Below, piece by piece: positions 55,640 to 64,000 of a stretch of DNA of 64,000 nt. The notes under the pieces were generated by a model that had not been told where the DNA came from, did not search any database, and worked only from the letters and a program-made list of their open reading frames with translations. The stretch spans positions 251,873-315,872 of the forward strand of contig SGPM01000002.1 of NCBI GenBank assembly GCA_004802725.1, in the 5' to 3' direction. Numbering within the stretch: the first letter of the stretch is position 1; each line of letters begins with the position of its first letter. This DNA is from Antrodiella citrinella (taxonomy: Eukaryota; Basidiomycota; Agaricomycetes; Polyporales; Steccherinaceae). A program made the translations under genes and the position numbers.

Positions 55640-56761
55640 TTAGCAGCATCCGCCTGATTGCTGCTGCTGGACGTTCTGCCCAGGTGTAATGGTAGACGCC
55701 TTGCCAGTGCCGGAAGTTGTGGAAGACGCGCCCATCCTGTGTAAACGGAGTGAGAAGAACAGCCACAACTAACGGCATAATTGCTCACCTGTCCTTGATC
55801 TGCTTCGCCATCGTCAAGAAAGCCTGCTCAACATTCGTCGCGTTCTTGGCAGAGGTCTCCAAGAAAGGAATGGTGAGTTGATCTGCGAACTCCTACAGAC
55901 TCTAGATGAGTCACCACGAATGACAGAACTCATAACACGACTCGCCTTTGCCACGCTGTACTCGACCACCTTCTTGCTCGTCAAATCTGACTTGTTGCCA
56001 ACAAGCAGCTTGTTCACACCCTCCGACGCATATCGGTCAATCTCCTGGAGCCATTGCTTGACGTTCGTGAAGGTGTCTGTATAACGACTGTCAAGAGTGT
56101 ACATAAGTGAGGGAGAGGTGAAATATGCGTACCGTTGTCCGTAACATCGTAAACAACAATGATACCATGTGCTCCTCGGTAGTATGATGAGGTAATGGTG
56201 CGGAATCGCTCCTGGCCTGTGGCGACGAGCTTAGAACAAGATGAGCTGAGAATAGCTCGCAAGACTCACCCGCAGTGTCCCACTAAACAAGAACCACAAG
56301 AAACATTAGCATGCTGAACAAAAACGTACTTTGATTCGGCAAATGAGCTCGAACAGGGCGCATAGCGCCGAGAATATTGATAAAGAACGCGAGATGCCTG
56401 CGACTCCCGGCTGCACCCTTCCTGTCCATGGGCGGACTTTCTCTCTTTTTTCTAGGCATGGACGAAGAACCACGAGGAAATAGTAGGATAATACTGACGA
56501 TCTGAAGCTTGACGGTCTTTCCTTCCAACTCGATAGTGCGAATCTTGAAATCAACACCAATTGTGCTGATGTAGCTCTCGGTGTAAGTGTCGTCGGCGAA
56601 ACGCAGGAGAAGACACGACTAGAATATGAACACAGCGTTCGGGACAAAGCATGAATCAGAGCTAGAAGAGGACGGATTTCATTGCTGCGGCTCACCTTTC
56701 CCACACCGGAGTCACCGATGAGGAGAAGCTTGAAGAGGTAGTCGTACTCGGAGGTATGCAT
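55640..56761 (-). CDS. YPT1: Rab GTPase YPT1 (Rab1)
   Basis: ER-Golgi and autophagy Rab GTPase. The start at 56761 reads [20 protein letters not shown], with the P-loop GDSGVGKS split by an intron after the Lys. Switch [21 protein letters not shown]. Switch [27 protein letters not shown] is the guanine base motif (NKCDL in yeast) and ETSAKN the SAK motif. [20 protein letters not shown] and [19 protein letters not shown] are Rab1-typical. The C-terminus ends QQQQSGGCC, a double-cysteine geranylgeranylation site. Compared with yeast YPT1 it has two extra residues (HT in place of N) at the start. The nearby BET3 gene encodes part of its exchange factor. Confidence 0.97.
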
Positions 56762-57012
56762 GTCGTTTGTCGTCGTCTAGAGAGGAGAAGCGGACGGTGT
56801 CGAAGAAAGAGTACACGGCGAGGACGAGGAGAGTGGAAGGAGAAGTTAAGGAGACAACAGACTGCGAAGACACAAGGGGCAGTGTGACGCGTGTGTTGGC
56901 AGAGACCCCGCCCACCCCGCTCTCCCCGTACAACCGCCCGTGACCCCGACTACCCCCGCCTGTTCACTCCTTGCAGTTGTTCTCCTCAGACCAACTGGCA
57001 TCGCCGCACATC
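56762..57012. promoter_or_regulatory. Divergent promoter, YPT1 / metallophosphoesterase
   Basis: 251 bp between head-to-head start codons; GC-rich with CCCCGCCCACCCCGC at about 56908-56922, a GC-box-like word. No TATA box. Confidence 0.45.
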
Positions 57013-59783
57013 ATGGCCTCACTCCCGATCCTTCATTTCAACGACGTCTACCGCGTTCAACCGTTCAAACTCACCCCCGCTTCCAAGGATACCATCGATG
57101 TCACTCAGTTCGCCGTAATGCTCAATGATGCTCGAGACCAGTGGCCGACTCAGGGAGATGGCGGTCTTGTGCTCTTCTCTGGTGATGTCTTCTCTCCCTC
57201 CACAGAGAGTTCTGTGACCAGAGGAAGCCACATGGTACGTGCCGACCACCAGTACAGACCTAATATACCTCATGTACATATTATACAGGTCCCTGTTATG
57301 AACGAGTTGCGACCAGATGTCTCAATGACAGGTCCGGCACCGCTCTACATATGACCTTCGATCTCTGTACTAAGAGCTACATGCTAGGAAATCATGATTT
57401 TGATTTTGGTATGCATAGATCACTACGGCTCGGCAGATTTCACTGACGTCGAGCAGGTTACCCGCATCTATCGAACCTAGTGCGGGACACAACATTTGTG
57501 AGAATACATCGCGACGTCCCACATTGTGTTCAACTGATCACTCAGATTCGTGATTGAAGCCTTGGCTACTAAGTAACGTGGTGGATACCACGACGGGTCG
57601 TGTACCCGAACCTCTGCGCGAATTCGAAGTCCTCGAACGTGCGGGTGTGAGAGTCGGTATCATCGGCATCATAGAGAAGTACGTGGTATACGCGAAAGCG
57701 AGACACTTGTTTGTTCATCACTACATTCATTTGTTAGAGAGTGGATCGGCACAATATCTTCATGGCCATCAACCTTCAAGTACAAAGATGTAGCCGAAGT
57801 CGGACATGATCTATCACGTCGTTTGCGAGATCCTAACGGGGAGTACAAGTGCGACATCATCATCGCATTGACACACGCCAGGTAGGGTCACTTTACGGTT
57901 GATGTTCTGTATTACTCAGACCTATCTCCTACAGGATCCCAAATGTATGTCTGTTATTCGCTACAGGTTGATTATATCACATGCTCACTAGCTCAACAAA
58001 AGGACATACAATTCGCGAAAGCCCTGGCGGCGCACTCACCTGCCGTGCAAGAATCAAAATCAACCGCTACAATGCATGGTGTCGATATCATTCTAGGTGG
58101 TCATGACCACCTCTATTATATCTCCAAAGGTGTCACCTCCTGGGATGGTTACGACGTTAACGAACATGTTCTCGGCGCAGAACAGGACGAGGGTGACATC
58201 TTGATTGTGAAAAGCGGGACAGACTTCCGCGATCTGAGTGAGTTTGTACTGGAACTTCAGGACACTCCCGAAGGCAGCGTACGAAACAAACTCATTAAAG
58301 GCATCCGAGGTGAGGCGTTTCGAAATTCGCGTTGTCAATCATCCGCTGAACAATATACGTTCGTCAACAGGGAAGCGTCATTGCACGGAACCGGGATCTA
58401 AGTCAAGTGAGAGGATGGGGAAGCTCTTAGAGAAGCTTCTGTCATCCGTATCGTCCTCCCTGAAAGCTTCAGCCTGTAAGACGGATGTCGAACTGGACTG
58501 TCGGTCGTCTCTGGTTCGCACAGAAGAGGTCCGTATGCTCACTTCGCTATTCATAGACGCGTTCTCATCCGTCCGCATCGTGTAGTCTGCGTCCGGGAAC
58601 TGGTTTGCCGATGTCCTGCGGCACGCGTACGATGATGCGCTGTGTTTAAAGGGATGTGGAGGGTCTGATGGAGTGCTCATTTGTGGCGGCACTATCCGCG
58701 GGGACTCCACATATGGCCCCGGTACGTGCGGATCCCTATCGCACCGAGTGCGACCATGAACATATCTTCTTTTCAGGCAGCATTACGTTAGGTGATATTC
58801 TTGAAATCTTACCCTTCCAGGACCCAATAGTTGTCATTGAACTCGACGGCGAAGCGCTATGGACTGCGCTCGAGTCTGCTTTCTCCACCTGGCCTGCACA
58901 GGAAGGGTATGTACGCCGTCCATCCATTGTTGGCCCATTCAACTCACGCACGGTGTCATACAGTCGTTTCCCTATAGTATCCGGATTCCGAGTATCATGG
59001 GACTCCCGCCGTCCCGCAGGGCAGCGTGTTCTTGGCGTCTGGCTAGTCTCAGAACCATCCGGGAGCGTCTCGTCTACGCCTGCGCACAGTGGCACTTCCA
59101 CACCGGCTTCCATGTCCGTTTCAAGTCTAAGCGCACTATCGGACACAAGCATGCCTCCTACGCCGCAGAAGCTGACGGATATATGGGAAGTCCGGAAGGA
59201 AAAAGGTGGGAGAATGTACAAGATTGTGACAAGAGAATATATGGCAAACGGACATGATGGTTTCGAGACACTTATGGGTCAGAAGTATTTGGTTGATGAC
59301 GAGAGTGGGCAGATGATGAGTACCCTTGTCAGGAAGTACCTTCTCGGTATGCAGATTACTTACATCACGTCAACAATCGCTGACTTTGCAATTGCTCTAG
59401 GTTGTCGCTTCGTCAACTCCCTAGCACGTGCAGGTTCCTTCTCCCAAGTAGAGCTCCTGCACGCAGACTCGAAAGCAGCCATCACGCGAGAGAGAGCCAG
59501 ACAAGACCGTTATTCCAAGTCTATCGCGGGTAAATGGCGTCTCGCCGTTAACCGTGCCCTTCGGTGGTCTCACGCGCATTACAGAGATCATTTCAGTGTT
59601 GCTGGCAGGGAACACATGAGCCCTGTGGACTGTTTCCCTGGTGAGAAGGCGCGGAAAATCTGGGCGTACAGTGAAGACGAAGACGAGAAAGTAGAAGACG
59701 ACAAACAGGATAACGGGAGCGACAGTCTGGTTGTAATTCATCCGATGGTCGATGGTAGGCTACAGGATGAAGGAAGGAAATAA
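57013..59783 (+). CDS. 5'-nucleotidase-type metallophosphoesterase, intracellular
   Basis: Calcineurin-like phosphoesterase followed by a 5'-nucleotidase C-terminal domain. The start MASLPILHFNDVYRVQP at 57013 lacks a signal peptide. Metal-binding blocks in order: HFNDVY, FSGDVFSPS, the 21-nt exon 57388-57408 (NHDFDF, completed to GNHDFDFG by its neighbours), IALTHARI and ILGGHDHLYY. VGIIGIIEKEW lies between. The C-terminal domain carries SDGVLICGGTIRGDSTYGPG and ITLGDILEILPFQDPIVVIE, both family hallmarks. A Ser/Thr/Pro-rich insertion (SSTPAHSGTSTPASMSVSS) interrupts the C-terminal domain, and the tail is acidic (SEDEDEKVEDDKQDNG). The substrate is unknown; cytosolic fungal members are poorly studied. 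About a dozen exons; not all were traced. Confidence 0.87.
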
Positions 59784-59980
59784 ATAGAGAAGCAGTAGTC
59801 GTATTTGTCGTAGATGTAAGGAACAATGTGTGTAGACAGATATTCGTTGGTTCTGATTTTGGACCAAGACGACGGAGAATGGTCATTCAAGCATTCATCA
59901 AGCATACAAGGAGGTCGGAGAGGTTTTATGGACGAAAATGAACAGCGTCGTAGCATTCATCAAGCAGCCGTTGGTACTCG

Positions 59981-60690
59981 TCATGAAGGCACCTCATGGC
60001 TAGGTATTGGTGTTTCCGGCGGAGGATCTCCGGAGACAGAGCGTCCGTAATGAGTAAGTATGCCCACGGCTGATCCTATTCCAGCACCTCCGAGGACCAC
60101 TAGACATATGAAGGCGTCAACTGTCAGTAATAACTTTGGAAGAGAGACACGAGAGGATACTGACGATTGAACACATTTGCTCGCTTCCAGAAGAGTGCTG
60201 GTGCGAGAACAGCGAACAGTAATGACCCAATGGTCGCGTGGTCGTCAGCACGGACAGAGTTCATCTACGCTGCTGTTAGGACGTTCATGTGGCGTTCGAG
60301 ACTGGGTCTAAGAACTCACGTTGTATGCCGCAACAATCCTTCTGCTTCTGACATGCTCCGGGTTGGAATACGCGGACCTGAGATACTCGAAGCCACCCCC
60401 ACCTGCCACGCCTGGTTATGCCCATCCGACAGCATGTAGTTCAGTGATCATGCAAATATGGCAGCGGGCGATGATGACGTACCTGCAGCACCACTAACCC
60501 AAGTAGCACGAAGAATACGGTTGACAGTGATGTGCGAGCGTCCAAACCGCGAAATGGTGAAGGTGAGGTATATGGGAAGGGCAAGGATCGACATGGCTTG
60601 GTACCCTTTCGTCATTCCGCGGCGAACGAAGAACTCGGTGTCGACGGCATGAGCCTGAGTAATGGCTGCCACAGCAAAGTTGTCAGACAT
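59981..60690 (-). CDS. Small multi-pass membrane protein (179 aa), unknown function
   Basis: Not recognised. Exons on the minus strand: 60690-60483, 60411-60320, 60264-60165 and 60120-59981; phases 1, 0 and 1 fit and give 179 residues. Hydrophobic segments: AMSILALPIYLTFTISRFG (about 31-49), TWVSGAAGGVAGGGGFEYL (about 63-81, glycine-rich), ATIGSLLFAVLAPALFW (about 108-125) and FICLVVLGGAGIGSAVGIL (about 134-152). The last 25 residues are Pro-rich (GDPPPETPIPSHEVPS). The Gly-rich GxxxG-like packing in helices two and four suggests a helical bundle or a mitochondrial inner-membrane protein, but there is no clear presequence. Confidence 0.75.
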
Positions 60691-60986
60691 AGCTGCTACT
60701 TGACACCAAACCTGGAATGAGGGGGGAAATGAGCCAAAGATGTCAACACTGTGCTCGCTGGTGCGGTCAACACCGGCTTTCTATTTAGCGCCTTAATGAC
60801 GCGTTTACCTCACGTGCACATCACGTTTGGTATGGGCGCTCAGTCGCGTCGCTTCGCTGCTCAAGCCGAGTCTCCGTTCCTTGTCTTCACTTCTTGCTCC
60901 TCGTCGATTCATTTACTTGGTATGTGATCTTAGCTTGTGCTGCATGCCATTTCTTCTGTATCCTGACAATTCTGTTCAGACTGGCT
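60691..60986. promoter_or_regulatory. Divergent promoter, membrane protein / TEL2
   Basis: 296 bp between head-to-head start codons. CACGTG at 60813-60818 is an E-box/bHLH-type site. Confidence 0.4.
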
Positions 60987-63900
60987 ATGGTGTCCAATCT
61001 GCCCTCAGAGTATGCGGTCAGTAACCTTGCGCAAATCAGGGAGACAATAGCCCGCTTTCAGTCTCCCATCCAAGATATACGGTCGTTGCTATCTCTCATA
61101 TCAGCACCTCTTCATTGTCTGGGATTGCTTTCACCTCAATGTGCATCCTATAACACGTCTCCACTCGATGCACCCGCAAAGATTGTGCTCAAGTACATCC
61201 CAGCTCTTCAACGCGCCTTGCTGGAACATGTCATTCCGACATGGCAGGCAGCTCTCGTGGAGAATCGTACGTACAGCTTAGTGGAGCAATACTTCTGTCC
61301 GGATTCCTTCTCGTTCGCGTCTCCTGCGGCAGGCACAGTCGCTTTGAACGCGTACTCGGTCATCCTGTCTCTTCCCCTCACCGATTACTCGGTCCAACTG
61401 CTCTCTCGCATGGCACAGGCATACCCAATCGATGTGCTCCGGAAAACTGTATTCTCTGGAGAGAACAATATATCAAGCACTCGAGGCTCCGTAAGTTGGG
61501 AGGATTGTGTGAGGAATATAGCGGCGGTTCCTGGAAAAGTGGCCAACGCCCTGGGGGAGCGTGGTGCACCTGTTCCGGTTGGACTCGAGCATGGTGTTTA
61601 CTTCAACAATGTTTGCGTTCGTTGCGAAAATATGATATATTCATTGTCCCCGAAGCATTCACGAGGTCCGTCATGCGAGCTAACTTCGTATCGCGAGGCA
61701 CACTGAATGGTTCCTGTTCATATATATAGAAGACGTAATATCGATCGCGTATCTTTTGTCTAAACTGGTGAATGTTGGTACATTCGCAGTTTCCGTACCG
61801 TCGTCCCCCGCCCAGCCATCGTTCTTCCAAGCCACCATACCACATATCCGGAGACATATCGGGTCACCTGGTTACTCCAATACATGGACAGAACTACTTT
61901 CAAATCTATCCTCCACACTTGCCCTCAATTCGATCCTGACATCGCTTGTGGCGCACTTACCTGCAGTTGCAGACCTTGATACATCTGCGAAGACACGGTC
62001 TGTGGTGCTAACAGACGCTTTGTTGTTGAAAGGTGTTTTTGGTCAGCTTACGAAAGACGCGAGTGAACTATGGGATGCCACCAGAGCCGTTACATTAGGG
62101 CGCGAATGGACCGTCGGCCATGCCAGGATTTTTGTGTGTTGGATCGCTGGAGCAGAGAAAGATAAACTAAACACACACGGTAAGAGAATATCTAAATTGC
62201 TTTGTCTTTGTCGCCTGACCTCGCATGTCTGCAGCTCTCGAAACCATGTTCAAACATATTGTTGCTCTATGGACCACACCAGATCACATCAAACATTCCC
62301 TGCTGAAGCACCATCGATGTGTGTAGACACCTGACCTGTGTGAGGGATTGCATACTGATGCATCCGTTTCAGATTTGACCGCCTTTCTCCTTCTCACACT
62401 TTCCTACTTGCCATCATCTCCAATGGTTCCAGGCGCCGTGAATGATCTCGTTCTTTCGCCGCCATTTGTGCAAGCAATTGGAACTTATATTAGCCACATG
62501 GACCCCTCAGTACGCCGATGTGGCATGCTTGTTGCTGAGGAAGCGGCCCGAGGCGCAGGCAAAACCCTCAATTTCGATGACTGGGATGGGACTGAAGACG
62601 GAAAGCGGTGGTGCCGAGATATGAGACAAGTGCTCAATGGCCTGGATAACGCGACAGACATCGAAGTCGACAGTGATGATGAAAACGAAGAAGAGGACAT
62701 ACCACAACCCGCCGAACTCATTACAGATATGCTGCCCTCGCAACCAGCTCCTCCTCCTCGGAAGTCCAAGATCGAGAGGGAATACGACTCAGACGATTCC
62801 CTTTCAGGCTACGCATCATCTCTCGCCTCATCACGTTCACTAAGCCCGACGCCGTCCGATCTAGAAGAGATAGAGAAAGACCCAACTCTACGCGTCGGGC
62901 ACAAAAAGGTTGCGAGGCCCGTGTATCTAGCTCAGTTGGGTGAGATGATCCGACCGACGAGTGGTTCCAAGACAGATCAACAAGAGCAAGAAGTGACCAA
63001 AATCGAAGTCGCGTTGAATGCTGCTGATGAGCTGATTCGGAGAAAGATGAGCTATGGGACTGAACTAGGTGAGTCTCACTTAGATATGCGCCTGTCGTTT
63101 GCAGCTGATGCGTTTTACGTAGAGGAAAATGCCGTCAATCTTGTTTACGGATTTGTCGGGTTACAAGACAACTATGATCTGGAAGGCTTTGGGCAGAAGC
63201 GGCAAGGTGCTCTGAATGCTCTTGTGGCCTGCTGTCCGCGAAAATCCGCCCCGTAAGTCACACAATGTTATAAATATCATGTAAGCTGATTGAAAGTCTA
63301 GTGCTTTGGTCGAGGAATTCTTCAAGAGTCAGTACTCCGCAGAGCAGCGATTCACGGTCCTCAACGCTCTGGCACTGGGTGCCCGTGAGCTTGCATCTCT
63401 ACCGATCCCAGATTCGGCCGCCTTGAAAGCAGATGCACTGCAGCGCATTTCGTTTCCCAGCAAACGACTGCCTACTACTTTGCACCAGAAGTATATCACC
63501 GCTGAAGATGAATCTACCTCCCTTCAGCCGGTGAGACATCTGCTAGAAGGGATCAGCCGAAACGCCATCGACAGCACGAAAGACAAAGCTGCTGACAAGG
63601 TACCCGAACTTGTTCGAGAACGACGGTTGCGGATACGTCAACCGGCGAAGATATCGGAAGTTGGTTCTATCTCCGGTGGTGCGTTGGGCATACCACAGTC
63701 CTCGCAGATGAAGGCCAAGCCGGCGACAACCTTCACTGATGTCGCGGCAGAATTCTTCTTATACCCTCTCATTAATCGGTTCTGGATGTTTCTCCGTGAC
63801 GAGCAGACGCGAGAAATGCGGACGGCACAGCAAGCGAGCTCGCATCGGTACAAAAGCACTGGGACGGGTTTAATCTTGAACGCCTTGGTATTGTCCCACT

Positions 63901-64000
63901 TTCTTGCGACTCTTTCAATCCTGGTTCATGCTTCCAGGAATGCGAAGGAGTGGTTAGCGGTCCTTGCGCCGGATGCTCTGGAGCTTGCAGTTGCGTTAGG
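60987..64000 (+). CDS. TEL2: Telomere length regulation protein TEL2 (TELO2), C-terminus beyond right edge
   Basis: Subunit of the TTT complex (TEL2-TTI1-TTI2) that matures PIKK kinases such as TOR, ATM and ATR with HSP90 and R2TP. The start at 60987 is MVSNLPSEYAVSNLAQIRET; exons 60987-61665, 61730-62179 and others run to the window end. An alpha-solenoid is seen throughout: ILKYIPALQRALLEHVIP-like helices, LLLTLSYLPSSPMVPGAV, SHMDPSVRRCGMLVAEEAAR and ADELIRRKMSYGTELEENAV. The acidic linker DSDDENEEEDIPQP at about 62.65 kb and the SDDSLSGYASS stretch are CK2-like sites of the kind that recruit R2TP (DSDD-type motif). The conserved TEL2 C-terminal domain starts near LVYGFVGLQDNYDLEGF and continues AAEFFLYPLINRFW at 63.75 kb. 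Truncated by the window, otherwise intact. Confidence 0.93.

Overview
The window is nuclear DNA from a filamentous basidiomycete, most likely an Agaricomycete. Almost every gene is cut by many short GT-AG introns of about 50-65 nt with CTNAC/CTRAY-like branch sites. Genes are dense on both strands, and the inferred proteins (YPT1, histone H2B, XAP5, GAA1, TEL2, NUP133, SNZ1, exo-beta-1,3-galactanase) look like those of mushroom-forming fungi. I see no transposon, CRISPR array, phage, virus or rRNA. Gene models were spliced by eye from reading frame, donor/acceptor sites and family knowledge; nothing was searched.

Left part (1-25 kb): an oxidoreductase cut by the left edge, a small coiled-coil protein, a large Ser/Pro/His-rich nuclear-type protein, an uncharacterised 490-aa protein, a mitochondrial SAP-domain protein, the complex IV factor COA8, nucleoporin NUP133, a PRCC-type protein with a one-base frameshift, histone H2B, the mitochondrial dehydratase HTD2, a basic hypothetical protein, phosphoserine aminotransferase (SER1) and a multi-pass DUF7702-like membrane protein. 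An intron-containing tRNA-Ser(GCU) lies at 25.7 kb.

Right part (26-64 kb): XAP5, mitochondrial uS13, BET3, a 1,166-aa conserved protein of unknown function, a USP48-like deubiquitinase, GAA1, TAF7, D-lactate dehydrogenase, SNZ1/PDX1, a secreted GH43 exo-beta-1,3-galactanase, mitochondrial mL49, a hypothetical nuclear protein, YPT1, a 5'-nucleotidase-like metallophosphoesterase, a small membrane protein and TEL2 (cut by the right edge). These sixteen genes alternate strand without exception, so every neighbour pair is head-to-head or tail-to-tail.

Most genes are housekeeping: vesicle transport (BET3 and YPT1 belong to the same TRAPP/Rab1 pathway), GPI anchoring, nuclear pore, chromatin/transcription (H2B, TAF7, XAP5), mitochondrial translation (uS13m, mL49) and respiration (COA8, DLD1), serine and vitamin B6 synthesis, and PIKK maturation (TEL2). 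No secondary-metabolite or defence cluster is evident. The points most worth checking are the strand alternation, several microexons of 6-21 nt, a GC-AG intron in SNZ1, the PRCC frameshift, and two large conserved but unrecognised regulatory-type proteins.
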